A stretch of 64,000 nucleotides of DNA. It comes from Flavobacterium cerinum (GTDB lineage Bacteria > Bacteroidota > Bacteroidia > Flavobacteriales > Flavobacteriaceae). A program made the position numbers and the translations under genes. Location: the NCBI RefSeq assembly GCF_004028155.1, contig NZ_SBII01000005.1, forward strand, positions 1 through 64,000, in the 5' to 3' direction. The first letter of the stretch is position 1. Each line of letters opens with the position of its first letter. The notes under the pieces are model-generated. The model saw only the letters and a list, made by a program, of their open reading frames with translations. It searched no databases and had not been told where the DNA came from. Below are positions 15,191 to 24,855 of this stretch, in pieces.

Positions 15191-16324
15191 ATGAAAAGAA
15201 TTTTTACTATTGGTCTTTTACTATTTTTACTAACGTTTTCGTCAAAATTATGCGCTCAGTTTACCGAAACAGATATTAAGTTTTGGGTAGGTGAGGGTAC
15301 AAGTACTGCCGTATTGGTTGTAGATTTTAGAGATGGAAGCAGTGATCCGTCTTTTGCGTGGGGCTACCGTTACAACGAAGGAACCGGGTTAACATTTAAA
15401 GATATGCTGGAAGCCATGGCTGCAGTTGAACCAAAATTTATCATTAAGCTGAGCAATATTGGTTTTCTTGAAGATATAACCTATAATAACCATGCTGGTC
15501 TTGCCGGACATCCTGATTGGTGGAGTACATGGTCTGGAGACAATCTTCAGGAAATGTATATGAACAGTGGAGTTAGCGAAGAACTGTTAAATGGAAGATG
15601 GTATGGAGTATCTTATGGGTTTATGCCTGAAACTGTAGCACCAACAGTTACATACCCTGCTTATAGTTCTACCTGGTTTAATGCTGAAAATGTTACGTAT
15701 TGGATTGGTGACGGTCAAAACAAATCGGTTATTATTATTGATTTTAATGCAGAAGGTACTGAGCCTGTAACCTATGCATGGGGTATAAAATACAACGGTG
15801 TTATTACTGCTGCAACTGCACTTGCTTTAATAGATGAAGCAGATACAAATCTTAACATTACAATTACAAACAACGAAATAACTTCAATTGTTTATAAGGA
15901 TCTAACAGGTGTAGAAGCAGATGGGAATTTGTGGAATACTTTCAAAGGAACTAATATGTCCAATTGGGTTATAAACAATAACATATCAACTGAACTAACA
16001 AATAACAAATGGTTTGGAGCTACGTTTGGTACTGCATCAGCAAGAAGGCCATTTACTCCAATTCCGGCTACAGAGATTGTAAATGGATTAACTGAAAATA
16101 ACAAGATAGCTTTTACAGTCTATCCTAATCCGGTAGCATCGTTTTTAAATATTAAATCAGATGATGCTGTTCAAAAATCAGAAGTATTAAATATTACCGG
16201 ACAGACTGTTTTAACGGTTCTAAATTCTAATAGTATTGATTTAAGTAATATTAATACAGGTATATACTTAGTTAAGGTGTATACAGAAAATGGTATGGCT
16301 ACACAAAAAATAATAAAGCAATAA
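15191..16324 (+). CDS. Secreted T9SS substrate with duplicated domain, under B12 riboswitch control
   Basis: The 377-residue product has a signal peptide (to about residue 23, CAQ) and two related domains: residues about 28-145 (IKFWVGEGTSTAVLVVDF, FAWGYRYNEG) and about 167-281 (VTYWIGDGQNKSVIIIDF, YAWGIKYNG). Both end in a W-x-G pattern (RWYGVSYG, KWFGATFG), so they are a clear internal duplication. Residues about 305-377 are a type A T9SS sorting domain (YPNPVASFLNI, GIYLVKVYTENG). The upstream cobalamin riboswitch suggests a role in capturing or handling corrinoids at the cell surface, analogous in principle to BtuG/BtuH. No BtuB-type receptor is adjacent. Corrinoid binding itself is inference. 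Confidence 0.8.
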   Translation: MKRIFTIGLLLFLLTFSSKLCAQFTETDIKFWVGEGTSTAVLVVDFRDGSSDPSFAWGYRYNEGTGLTFKDMLEAMAAVEPKFIIKLSNIGFLEDITYNNHAGLAGHPDWWSTWSGDNLQEMYMNSGVSEELLNGRWYGVSYGFMPETVAPTVTYPAYSSTWFNAENVTYWIGDGQNKSVIIIDFNAEGTEPVTYAWGIKYNGVITAATALALIDEADTNLNITITNNEITSIVYKDLTGVEADGNLWNTFKGTNMSNWVINNNISTELTNNKWFGATFGTASARRPFTPIPATEIVNGLTENNKIAFTVYPNPVASFLNIKSDDAVQKSEVLNITGQTVLTVLNSNSIDLSNINTGIYLVKVYTENGMATQKIIKQ

Positions 16325-16344
16325 CAACTAAGATTAATGTTTTA

Positions 16345-16372
16345 AAAACCCGTCTTTTAGGCGGGTTTTATA
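16345..16372 (+). terminator. Rho-independent terminator
   Basis: AAAACCCG (16345-16352) pairs with CGGGTTTT (16362-16369), followed by ATATTTTAT. It serves the T9SS gene and sits between convergent genes, so it may also act on the MFS transcript. Confidence 0.7.
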
Positions 16373-16387
16373 TTTTATAGAAACTTA

Positions 16388-17971
16388 TTAGCTGCCCCAA
16401 ACACGGTTCTTAAAAATATCGAAAGTTTGCTTCAAATGTCGGTTTACCAATAGAAAAACAACAAGAGCTGCTAACCCATATCCTATAATAGTAAATATTT
16501 CCATGTTAGATAGCAGGATAGATTGTTTAGAAACTGATCCGGTAAGTTGCTTGAACGCCAGTTTATAAGCATCGTCTGAATTGTAACCTTTAGCAATAAA
16601 ATTTTTTGTTATTTGTTCAATGCGGTTTTGCGTTTCGGGATCTTCAGGTATAACAAATTGAGAAAGTTTGGTAAAGTGAATACGCTGTAAATAGACCTGT
16701 GTATTTTGGATTATGCAAAACCCTATAGTACTTCCCCAAAATCGTCCGGATACGCCTATAACACCTGCGAAAGGTGCGTATTTATCAGGAACAGATGAGA
16801 CTGTAAACAATACTAAAGGAACAAACAATGTTCCTACTGCTACACCTTGTAAAATATATGGAAGCGCAATATCATACAACGATGCATCTGGCACAAAAAG
16901 GAATGTGAACCAAAAATGGTATATGGCAAATATTGAGAAACCAATTATGAATATAATTTTTGATGCCACACCTTTTGCAGCCATAATGGCTGCAAAAATC
17001 ATCCCGATTATATTCCCGGCTAAATTGAGGTACTGCACATGTGCAACTCTTGACGGCTCCCAGTTCCAAACCATGTGCATAGTACTATGACACATGTTTA
17101 GCGTTGCCCTTGCAATATAGAACAGCAAAAACATGAAAAATCCGGTCCTTAGATTTGCAAACCGAAATACATTCATATCCAGCGAAGGTCGTTTAACCAA
17201 TATCTGACGCATAACAAAAAGACCTCCCGTTATCATAGCGATAATAAGCGCTAATGTAATTTGAGAAGAATCGAACCAATATTTTTTCTCTCCATAAATC
17301 AAGAAATAAGTACCACATAAAATAGAGGTAAGGATAAGCACATAGCTCGCCCAATCAATTTGGTATAAAGGCATTTTTTTATGAAATCGGGTATCATTGA
17401 AAGTAAGCATTACCAGGCCTACACATAAAATTTGAAAAATTGCAGAACCATACGCCATATAACTCCAATCATAATTTTCTAACAGCCACACAGCAATATT
17501 CATTATAAAAGGAGAAGCAAGAAGTAAAGCTGAGTAATTAATTGTAAAGCCTATAATTACGGCATTTTTAGATTTAAAACGGGTAATAAGCAATTGCCTT
17601 AGTGGAATCCATGGCAGAGCCATTAAAACGCCTTCAGCCATTCTTAAAATAATGAACAAAGAAAAGTTCTCTGTATAGACATTAAACACAAAGGTTAACG
17701 CCGCAAGACTGTAAATTACGAGAAAATACTTTTTTGGAGGAAAGAATTTAAACAGTCTGCTTTCTATGAGTATTGTAGCCAGAAATGTACCGTAGGTAAC
17801 ACACAAAGAGAACTGTAGATCTTCTGCTTCAACATCAAGGAAGCTTGCAGAATACGTAATGTTAGATGTATATACACCCAACAAAACCATAGAATGTAGC
17901 ATACAAAAAAACAGGATCGCAATAATTGCCCAGTTGGGAACCCAAGGCTTGAACACACTTGTTGCAGACAT
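16388..17971 (-). CDS. MFS transporter of the DHA2 (EmrB-like, 14-TM) drug efflux family
   Basis: From the ATG at 17971 the product is 527 residues with about 14 hydrophobic segments, the DHA2/EmrB size. An upstream in-frame ATG (18004) lies inside the preceding HlyD gene; the start at 17971, about five bases after the HlyD stop codon, is preferred. It is the third gene of a tolC-hlyD-MFS operon on the minus strand, so it probably exports drugs or other hydrophobic compounds across the inner membrane, with the HlyD and TolC proteins bridging the periplasm. The large loop after segment 13 (about 440-480) is polar and EmrB-like. Substrate unknown. Confidence 0.88.
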   Translation of the reverse strand: MSATSVFKPWVPNWAIIAILFFCMLHSMVLLGVYTSNITYSASFLDVEAEDLQFSLCVTYGTFLATILIESRLFKFFPPKKYFLVIYSLAALTFVFNVYTENFSLFIILRMAEGVLMALPWIPLRQLLITRFKSKNAVIIGFTINYSALLLASPFIMNIAVWLLENYDWSYMAYGSAIFQILCVGLVMLTFNDTRFHKKMPLYQIDWASYVLILTSILCGTYFLIYGEKKYWFDSSQITLALIIAMITGGLFVMRQILVKRPSLDMNVFRFANLRTGFFMFLLFYIARATLNMCHSTMHMVWNWEPSRVAHVQYLNLAGNIIGMIFAAIMAAKGVASKIIFIIGFSIFAIYHFWFTFLFVPDASLYDIALPYILQGVAVGTLFVPLVLFTVSSVPDKYAPFAGVIGVSGRFWGSTIGFCIIQNTQVYLQRIHFTKLSQFVIPEDPETQNRIEQITKNFIAKGYNSDDAYKLAFKQLTGSVSKQSILLSNMEIFTIIGYGLAALVVFLLVNRHLKQTFDIFKNRVWGS

Positions 17972-17975
17972 AAGG

Positions 17976-19022
17976 TTATTTGTGTTTTGCGACCACAAGT
18001 ACATTCATCCCTGCTCTTAGGAAATCAGTCTGTTCATCGCTTGCCCATTTTATTCTGACAGGTATTCTTTGTTCGATCTTTATAAAATTGCCGGTTGCAT
18101 TATCAGGAGGCAGTAAAGAAAAACGACCGCCACTGGCCGGAGACAATGATTCTATCATACCTGTAAACGCTTTGCCGCTTACAGCATCTGCTTTTACTTC
18201 GACTTCCTGACCTATATACAGGTATTCTATTTGGGTCTCTTTAAAATTAGCAGTTACCCATTTCTCTTTGCTAACCACAGAAAGTAATGTTTGTCCTTCT
18301 TTGATCATTTGTCCGGGTTGAATTGTTTTTCTTCCGGTCCATCCGTCATAAGGGGCTGTGATTACTGTATAGGAAAGGAATAATGAAGCATTGTCAGCAA
18401 TAGCTTGTTTTGATTTAATTACCGATTCTGCCATTGGAATTTTAGACGATGCCTCAGAAGTACTTAACGAAGTAGAGTGGATAGCATTAGAAATTTCCTG
18501 ATAGCGGGCCAGGGCCAGTTCATAATTTGCTTTAAATTTCTCTACCTGCTGTTCGGTAGCTGCGTCTTCTTTTAATAAAGCTACATATCGTTTGTATTCC
18601 TCATTAGATCGCCATACTTCAGTTTTTGCAGCCTCCAGTTGCGATTGTTTTACAGAGGTATTACTGCTTGTTGTAGCAACATTTTTCTCAATAGCATTGA
18701 TACTCTGTTTTGCATTTTCAACATCTGCTAAAGCCATATCCAAATGAGCTTTATATTCACGATTGTCTATTATAATAAGTGTATCTCCTTTATGGACAAA
18801 TTGATTTTCTTCATAACGGGTTTCCAGTACATACCCTGTAATTCTGGACATGATAGGTGTTACATATTGGTCTACCTGCGCATCATTAGTTTCTTCATGG
18901 TTTCTGTGAAAAATATAGAACCATATAGCTAATGCAATACCGCTTGTTACCAATACTATTGAAATAACGGTTATAACTGTGTGGAACGACTTTTGAGCTT
19001 TTGACGATTTTTGAGTTTTCAT
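17976..19022 (-). CDS. HlyD/EmrA-family membrane fusion protein
   Basis: The 348-residue protein has one N-terminal membrane helix (about 18-40), a biotinyl-lipoyl-like half (VTPIMSRITGYVLETRYEEN, GDTLIIIDNREY), a helical hairpin (about 85-210) and the second lipoyl half with ITAPYDGWTGRKTIQPGQMI (about 222-241), followed by a beta-barrel with GQEVEVKADA. This domain order is that of EmrA-type adaptors. It lies 29 bases after the tolC-like gene and immediately before the MFS gene, giving a complete tripartite pump. Function in drug efflux is a family expectation. Confidence 0.92.
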   Translation of the reverse strand: MKTQKSSKAQKSFHTVITVISIVLVTSGIALAIWFYIFHRNHEETNDAQVDQYVTPIMSRITGYVLETRYEENQFVHKGDTLIIIDNREYKAHLDMALADVENAKQSINAIEKNVATTSSNTSVKQSQLEAAKTEVWRSNEEYKRYVALLKEDAATEQQVEKFKANYELALARYQEISNAIHSTSLSTSEASSKIPMAESVIKSKQAIADNASLFLSYTVITAPYDGWTGRKTIQPGQMIKEGQTLLSVVSKEKWVTANFKETQIEYLYIGQEVEVKADAVSGKAFTGMIESLSPASGGRFSLLPPDNATGNFIKIEQRIPVRIKWASDEQTDFLRAGMNVLVVAKHK

Positions 19023-19051
19023 TAATAGATCAGTAAGAATTTAAAATAGAA

Positions 19052-20413
19052 TTATTTATTTAAAATACCGGCAGTGTGCAACAATTCATATCGTTTTACC
19101 ACGACATCTATATTCAGGGCAATTTTATTATATCTTGCTTGTAATAAGGCATTATCGGCATCTACCATCTCTGTAATCAGTACCAATTGATTCAGATACT
19201 TTAATTTTACAATCCGGTAATTTTCGATAGCAAGTTCCAGTGCCTTATCTGCTACTGGAAGCTTGTCTGCTATTTCCTGATGTTGGGTATAATTTTTAAA
19301 AAGCCTGTTTTTTTCTTCATTCTTTATAATTTCTAATTCTGTTTGTTGAGCAGCTATTTTTAAGTTGGCCGATTTTACACGCGATCTGTTTTTATACAAT
19401 CCGGATAGGTTATAAGTCAGTTCGATTCCTACTTGTCCTAAACTATAGAGGTAGGGACTGGGAGGGAAAAACATATAGTTGGGATACCTTAGGTTATAAT
19501 TTCCGAAAAAACTGATCTTAGGATAATAATTACTTTTGACGATATCTCGTTCTGCTTTTCTAATTTCAATTTCCTGACCTGCAATCTGCATCGGTTCGTT
19601 CTTCATTGTTTTATCCAGATAGTAATTATACTCAGAGATCATTGCTTCAGATTCAAGAACAGCAGTAGTATCAATGACCATTTCCTCATCTTCAGGTAAT
19701 TGCAGTAATGTCTTGAGTTCAAAAAGAGCGATCGACATGTTCTTCTCATTAGTTAACGCATTTAATTCCCTGTCAGATAATTGCAATTCAGCTCGTAGCA
19801 CTTCATTTTTGGTTACAGTCCCATGTGTATTGAAAGCCTTAACTTCTTTTAGTCGTTCCTGTTCTTCTTTTATGCTTTCTTCTATAATTTCCTGAAGTTT
19901 TATCATCTTATAGATCTCCAGAAATATAACGGCAACTCCTAATTGAATGTCGTTTTCAGTTTTTTCGACATTAAGATTCGCAATCTCACGTTCATATTTC
20001 GCTTTCTTAATAGTATTATTTATTTTATTACCTTCATAAATAGGCATTCTAAAAGATGAGCTTATATCATAAATTTCAGGAATAGTTTTAATGACAGCTT
20101 TGTCTTGTAAAAAGCCACCTTTAAACTCTGTTAAGTTGGTAATACGGGAATAAAGTCCATGAAGGTCAATTTCAGGAAGTCTGAGGTTTTTTGTTTCAGT
20201 GATATTATCTTCTGAAAGTTCTTTATTGATTTGGGATTTTAGTATCACTTGATTGTTTGCTTTTGCAATACTTAATGCTTTTGCAAGAGAAATTTTGTGA
20301 GGCTGCTGTGCCCGAAGTTGGGTAGAATAGGTGACGCTAAGAAAAATCGACAGCGACGCTAGTGAACAATAACTTTTTAATGACCTTGGAATAATCCAAT
20401 TTTTAGGATACAT
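19052..20413 (-). CDS. TolC-family outer membrane efflux protein
   Basis: The 453-residue product begins with a signal-like segment (YCSLASLSIFLSVTYSTQLRA) and shows the repeated helical pattern of outer-membrane efflux proteins: the first repeat with ISLAKALSIAKANNQVIL and the second with AERDIVKSNYYPKISFFGNY, each followed by long helical stretches. It is the first gene of the efflux operon (tolC-hlyD-MFS). A second AraC gene lies about 210 bases upstream on the same strand and is the likely regulator. Confidence 0.9.
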   Translation of the reverse strand: MYPKNWIIPRSLKSYCSLASLSIFLSVTYSTQLRAQQPHKISLAKALSIAKANNQVILKSQINKELSEDNITETKNLRLPEIDLHGLYSRITNLTEFKGGFLQDKAVIKTIPEIYDISSSFRMPIYEGNKINNTIKKAKYEREIANLNVEKTENDIQLGVAVIFLEIYKMIKLQEIIEESIKEEQERLKEVKAFNTHGTVTKNEVLRAELQLSDRELNALTNEKNMSIALFELKTLLQLPEDEEMVIDTTAVLESEAMISEYNYYLDKTMKNEPMQIAGQEIEIRKAERDIVKSNYYPKISFFGNYNLRYPNYMFFPPSPYLYSLGQVGIELTYNLSGLYKNRSRVKSANLKIAAQQTELEIIKNEEKNRLFKNYTQHQEIADKLPVADKALELAIENYRIVKLKYLNQLVLITEMVDADNALLQARYNKIALNIDVVVKRYELLHTAGILNK

Positions 20414-20553
20414 AATGTTATCTAATGAATATGATGCAAAGTTCCGCTATTTTATTTGAGACAATAAAACGACTTAAGTCAAACATATATTCATTTCAGA
20501 CAAATGTTAATGCCAAGGCATTTAGTAGCATTTTTTTGATATATTTTAAATGT

Positions 20554-20583
20554 AACATCTATCTATTTAGATAAATAGATGTT
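20554..20583. promoter_or_regulatory. Inverted repeat between AraC and tolC genes
   Basis: AACATCTAT (20554-20562) and ATAGATGTT (20575-20583) are perfect complements around a 12-base core that can itself pair (CTATTT/AAATAG). It could be an operator for the AraC protein, or a terminator for its gene with a weak T tract. The function is not decided. Confidence 0.4.
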
Positions 20584-20622
20584 TTTGTTTCCAATAATAG
20601 TAAAGGATTTATAGGGTTTGTG

Positions 20623-21444
20623 TTATCCTTTTTTCAGGATTTCTTTACCGTTCAGATAATCAGAAGGACGCTGGCCCAAAACTTTGAAAAATGTATTACT
20701 GAATGTAGTTACACTACTATAACCTACGGCTTGTGCTACTTCGCTAACAGGAACTTTTTTCTCTAACAATAATTCTATAGCTTTTAAAATTCGCCTGATA
20801 GTAAAATATTGGATAAACGACATTCCTAAATCTTTTTGGAATAATCTGTTTAGTGAGCGTTCACTGAATCCAAATCGTTTTGCCAAATCAAAAAACAAAA
20901 TTGTTTCGCCTAAGTTGGCATCAAGCCAGGCAACAATATTTGTTAAACGTTTGTCTTTGGGAAAGGGTAATGATAATGGAAGATTTGTGAAGCAGACTTC
21001 AGGTAAAATAGCCTTGATCGCATTAGCAATAATAAAATTGCGGCCCCCAGGTTTTAAGTTGCCGTTCCACCGGTTGGTGAAAAGCATCATTTGCAACAAT
21101 AAATCATTAACAGGGTAGATACCCTCATTCTCATAGAATAGATCTTCTTTAGAATTTACGGGAAAATATAAATTCCGCATTATAACTTCTGTAGAATTCG
21201 GATGAATACTGTGTGCTATGCCTGCAGGAAGCCAAATAAAATGACGTGCCGGAAGAAAATAGGTTTTTGTCTCGGTAGTAACATGAACAATTCCACCTTC
21301 GGTATAAAGCATCTGAGCTTTTTTATGCCTGTGTGTAGGTATCAGTAGTTCTCCCATCAAATCATGGTGACAATAGATACTTTTTATGTCCTTGTCAACA
21401 TCCTTAATGTAGTATTTATCTTCGGGAGTAATAATAGCATCCAT
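20623..21444 (-). CDS. AraC-family regulator of the efflux operon (cupin + HTH)
   Basis: The 273-residue protein has an N-terminal cupin-like sensor (IPTHRHKKAQMLYTEGG, about 35-52, and LPAGIAHSI) and a C-terminal AraC domain (about 168-270) with LAKRFGFSERSLNRLFQK and VSEVAQAVGYSSVTTFSNTFF. It is closely similar in form to the AraC protein at 9123. The efflux operon begins 210 bases downstream on the same strand, so control of it is the most likely role; the inducing compound is unknown. Confidence 0.87.
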   Translation of the reverse strand: MDAIITPEDKYYIKDVDKDIKSIYCHHDLMGELLIPTHRHKKAQMLYTEGGIVHVTTETKTYFLPARHFIWLPAGIAHSIHPNSTEVIMRNLYFPVNSKEDLFYENEGIYPVNDLLLQMMLFTNRWNGNLKPGGRNFIIANAIKAILPEVCFTNLPLSLPFPKDKRLTNIVAWLDANLGETILFFDLAKRFGFSERSLNRLFQKDLGMSFIQYFTIRRILKAIELLLEKKVPVSEVAQAVGYSSVTTFSNTFFKVLGQRPSDYLNGKEILKKG

Positions 21445-21491
21445 TGTGTTCGTGATGAGGTTTATATCACAATAAAAACTTCGCTTATTTA

Positions 21492-22691
21492 TTAAAATAC
21501 GATGAGGTTAATGTCTCTATAGGATAGAGAGAACCAGTCAGCAATAGAACGGTTCGTTAATAGACCATGATAGCAGTAAATCCCATGTTTAAGTCCGGCA
21601 TTACAGCGTATAGAACTTTCTATGCCACCGTCTTCTGCCATTTGTAAAAGAAACGGACTGATAATGTTACTAATTGATATGGAAGCTGTTTTAGAGTAAC
21701 GTGAAGGAATGTTAGGTACACAATAGTGTATCACGTTATTTTTTACAAATGTAGGTTTCTCATGCGTTGTTACTTCCGATGTTTCAAAGCAGCCACCGGT
21801 ATCGATACAAACATCAATAATAACAGCGCCTCTTTTCATGTTCTCCACCATTGTTTCACTAACAACAATAGGAGTACGGTTTTTACCGCGCATGGCACCA
21901 ATTGCAACATCGCATCGCATTAAAGCTTTAAGTAGCGATTTTTCCTGTATGGTTGAGGTAAAAATACGTTGGTTAAGTGCATTTTGAAGGCGGCGTAATT
22001 TTGTAATAGAGTTGTCAAATACTTTTACACTTGCACCCAGTCCTAATGCAGTTTTTGCTGCAAACTCGGCTACAGTTCCTGCCCCAATAATTACAACTTC
22101 GGTAGGAGGGACTCCTGTTATATTACCCAAAAGCAACCCTTTACCTATTTTTTGGTTAATCATTAGTTCAGCTGCAATAAGTACAGATGCTGTTCCTGCA
22201 ATTTCACTAAGTGACTTTACAGCCGGGTAAGACCCGTCTTCGTCCTTTATAAATTCAAAGGCCAGAGCTGTAATCTTTTTTGAAGCCAATGCTTCAAAAT
22301 ATTCTTTCTTTTGTGTTTTTAGTTGTAATGCAGAAATGATTAGCGTTTGAGGATTCATCATTTCAATTTCTTTTGTAGTAGGCGGTTCGACCTTAAGTAT
22401 TACCGGGCAGCCTAATACTTTTTTCGTATCCTGGGTTATCTCGGCTCCCGCGTCACTATATTCCTTATCTGTATAGCTTGAACTCATGCCTGCACCAGCT
22501 TCTATCATTACACGATGACCATGTGCTGTAAGCGAATTAACAGCATCAGGGGTAAGGCTTATCCTGCGTTCCTGATAAGATGTTTCTTTTGGTATACCTA
22601 TAAAAAGTTCACTCTTTTGACGGGTAACTTCAAGTTTTTCTTCCTGTGGCAGTAACTGCTGTTTAGTGAAAGGGGTTAATGATAATGACAT
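21492..22691 (-). CDS. ald: Alanine dehydrogenase / PNT domain protein
   Basis: The 399-residue protein has the AlaDH/PNT N-terminal domain (IGIPKETSYQERRISLTPDAV, about 31-51, and VMIEAGAGMSSSYTDKEY) and a Rossmann NAD-binding segment with VVIIGAGTVAEFAAKTALGLG (about 198-218), then the conserved IDVCIDTGGCFETSE region. It lacks the membrane part of transhydrogenase, so NAD-dependent oxidative deamination of alanine to pyruvate is the best call. It extends about 30 residues further at the N-terminus than classical alanine dehydrogenases. The next gene upstream on this strand is tsaE (53 bases). Confidence 0.85.
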   Translation of the reverse strand: MSLSLTPFTKQQLLPQEEKLEVTRQKSELFIGIPKETSYQERRISLTPDAVNSLTAHGHRVMIEAGAGMSSSYTDKEYSDAGAEITQDTKKVLGCPVILKVEPPTTKEIEMMNPQTLIISALQLKTQKKEYFEALASKKITALAFEFIKDEDGSYPAVKSLSEIAGTASVLIAAELMINQKIGKGLLLGNITGVPPTEVVIIGAGTVAEFAAKTALGLGASVKVFDNSITKLRRLQNALNQRIFTSTIQEKSLLKALMRCDVAIGAMRGKNRTPIVVSETMVENMKRGAVIIDVCIDTGGCFETSEVTTHEKPTFVKNNVIHYCVPNIPSRYSKTASISISNIISPFLLQMAEDGGIESSIRCNAGLKHGIYCYHGLLTNRSIADWFSLSYRDINLIVF

Positions 22692-22743
22692 GGTTTAGCG
22701 GAATATTTGGCTCTAATTTACAAAAAAAACTCTAGTTACTTAA

Positions 22744-23151
22744 CTATTTCACAGTAAGATGACGCCTGCCGTCAGGCAGTTGTTTTATCGTTATAGAAGT
22801 ATGGTCAATAGGGATTAGATTAGGTGTTTTTTCGGGCCATTCTATTAGGCATAGATTACCCGAATAAAAGTATTCGTCCAGTCCCATATCATACGCTTCT
22901 TCTTCCGTATTTATACGATAAAGGTCAAAGTGATATAGTATTTCGCCATTTTCTGTTTCATACTCATTGACTAATGAAAAGGTAGGGCTTGATGTCATGT
23001 CTTTAACACCAAGCTGGCGTGCTAAGGCTTTAATGAATGTAGTTTTGCCTACACCCATACCAGCATGAAAGAGTATTGTTTTTTTTATATTTTGCGCCAG
23101 TATCTGCTGTGCTGCATTGTCTATTTCCGCCAGGGAAAAGGTAATCTCCAT
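22744..23151 (-). CDS. tsaE: tRNA threonylcarbamoyladenosine biosynthesis ATPase TsaE
   Basis: The 135-residue protein has the TsaE/YjeE size. The Walker A motif GMGVGKTT is at about 31-38, preceded by LFHAG; a conserved SSPTFSLVNEYE (about 53-64) and HFDLYRI (74-80) follow, then LIEWPEK (about 101-107). TsaE works with TsaB and TsaD to make t6A37 on ANN-decoding tRNAs. It starts 12 bases after the porX stop and is in the same orientation, a neighbourhood I recall as common in Flavobacteriia. Confidence 0.95.
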   Translation of the reverse strand: MEITFSLAEIDNAAQQILAQNIKKTILFHAGMGVGKTTFIKALARQLGVKDMTSSPTFSLVNEYETENGEILYHFDLYRINTEEEAYDMGLDEYFYSGNLCLIEWPEKTPNLIPIDHTSITIKQLPDGRRHLTVK

Positions 23152-23162
23152 ATGATTGGCCG

Positions 23163-24713
23163 TTATTTTGGATTAAATACTAAGAACGGAATAATCATTT
23201 CTTCAAGCGATATACCACCGTGCTGATAACTGTTTCTGTAATAGCTTACGTAGTGGTTATAATTATTTACATAAGCCAGGAAATAGTCATTCTTTGCAAA
23301 GATATATGAACTGCTCATGTTTATAGTAGGCAGCTGTATGGCTTTAGGATCTTTAACGTGGTATACATCTCGGTCTTCAAAAGTAAGGCTTCGTCCGGTT
23401 TTATATCTAAGGTTAAGGCTGGTATTTTTATCGCCTATTACTTTGCTTGGGTTCTTTACATTTATAGTACCATGATCGGTTGTTAAAATCAATTTAAAAC
23501 CCATTTGCTGTGCCTGCTGAATCATTTCCAGTAAAGGTGAGTTCCTGAACCAGCTAAGAGTAAGGGAACGGTATGCTTTGTCATTACTTGCCAGTTCTTT
23601 AACTACGTCCATTTCTGTTTTAGCATGAGAGAGCATATCAACAAAGTTGTATACAATTGTAGTAAGGTCGTTATCTTTAAGCCCTTTAAAATTATCTACA
23701 AGTTTTTTACCGTCTTTATAATTAGTGATCTTATAATACTCCTGTTTTATATTAATTCCAAGACGTTTTAAATGCTCTGTAAGGAATTCGCCTTCAAAAA
23801 GGTTTTTACCACCTTCATCTACATCGTTTTTCCAGTACTGCGGATATTTCTTTTCCATTTCAAGGGGTGTAAGTCCTGAGAAAATGGCGTTACGTGCGTA
23901 TTGTGTTGCTGTAGGCAGAATAGCATAGTATGCAGCTTCTTTTTCCAGTTTGTAGTGATTTGCTACGACACTTTCAAAAGCTTTCCATTGGTCATATCTA
24001 AGGTTGTCTATTACAACAAAAAGAATAGGCTTTTTCTTTTGGATCTCAGGTACAACAAGTTCCCTGAAAAGATTATGGGAAAGAACAGGCTTGTCTGCTT
24101 TTGGCAAATACCAGTCTTCATAGTTTTTCTCGATAAATTTACCAAACTGGGAGTTTGCTTCCTGTTTTTGAGATTCGAGTATTTCAATCATACTTTGATC
24201 TTCAATGTTTTCCAGCTCCAGTTCCCAAAAGATAAGTCTTTTGTACATGTCCACCCAGTCTTCAAAAGAGTTAACCATGCCCATGTCTATAGCGATCTTT
24301 CTAAACTCTTTTTGATAATCCAAAGTAGTTTTTTCAGATACTAAACGCGAGTGGTCAAGGTTCTTTTTAAGTGAAAGTAATATCTGGTTTGGGTTTACCG
24401 GCTTAATAAGATAATCGGCAATTTTGGATCCAATAGCATCTTCCATTATATATTCTTCCTCACTTTTGGTAATCATAATTACTGGTGTAGAAGATTTTTT
24501 TTCTTTTATAAGAGCAAGGGTTTCAAGTCCGCTAAGGCCTGGCATATTTTCGTCAAGAAACACAATATCAAAGTTTTCCTCATCGAAAATATCTAATGCA
24601 TCTTGTCCATTATTAGCAGTTGTAACCTTATAGTTTTTCTTTTCCAGGAAAAGAATATGTGGTTTGAGCATGTCTATTTCGTCATCTACCCAAAGTATCT
24701 TTATCTCATTCAT
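23163..24713 (-). CDS. porX: PorX, T9SS response regulator with PglZ domain
   Basis: The 516-residue protein starts with a CheY-like receiver (VDDEID at 9-14, phospho-acceptor Asp54 in IVFLDENMPG, Lys104-region YLIKP). The C-terminal PglZ/alkaline-phosphatase-like domain (about 205-516) holds FVVIDNLRYDQW and TDHGTINV with metal-binding Asp/His candidates. This is the architecture of PorX, which with the histidine kinase PorY and sigma factor SigP controls type IX secretion genes. PorX has been shown to bind zinc and to hydrolyse oligonucleotides through this domain. The T9SS cargo genes in the window are plausible clients of the secretion system it governs. Confidence 0.95.
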   Translation of the reverse strand: MNEIKILWVDDEIDMLKPHILFLEKKNYKVTTANNGQDALDIFDEENFDIVFLDENMPGLSGLETLALIKEKKSSTPVIMITKSEEEYIMEDAIGSKIADYLIKPVNPNQILLSLKKNLDHSRLVSEKTTLDYQKEFRKIAIDMGMVNSFEDWVDMYKRLIFWELELENIEDQSMIEILESQKQEANSQFGKFIEKNYEDWYLPKADKPVLSHNLFRELVVPEIQKKKPILFVVIDNLRYDQWKAFESVVANHYKLEKEAAYYAILPTATQYARNAIFSGLTPLEMEKKYPQYWKNDVDEGGKNLFEGEFLTEHLKRLGINIKQEYYKITNYKDGKKLVDNFKGLKDNDLTTIVYNFVDMLSHAKTEMDVVKELASNDKAYRSLTLSWFRNSPLLEMIQQAQQMGFKLILTTDHGTINVKNPSKVIGDKNTSLNLRYKTGRSLTFEDRDVYHVKDPKAIQLPTINMSSSYIFAKNDYFLAYVNNYNHYVSYYRNSYQHGGISLEEMIIPFLVFNPK

Positions 24714-24855
24714 TTTATGAGGGAGTATTATTCGTGAATTTATCGTGCAAGTTAATGGAAAGTAAGGAAATTAAACCTAATTTTTTTATAAAAATGATAT
24801 ACTAAAAACAAGTAAAAGTGTAAAATAGTATGGCATTAAGTGTAAAAATAAAAAA

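Noticed and set aside
23163-24713. Phage-defence (BREX/Pgl) interpretation of the PglZ domain protein.
   Set aside because: The receiver plus PglZ architecture and neighbours fit PorX, the T9SS regulator; no BREX genes are nearby.
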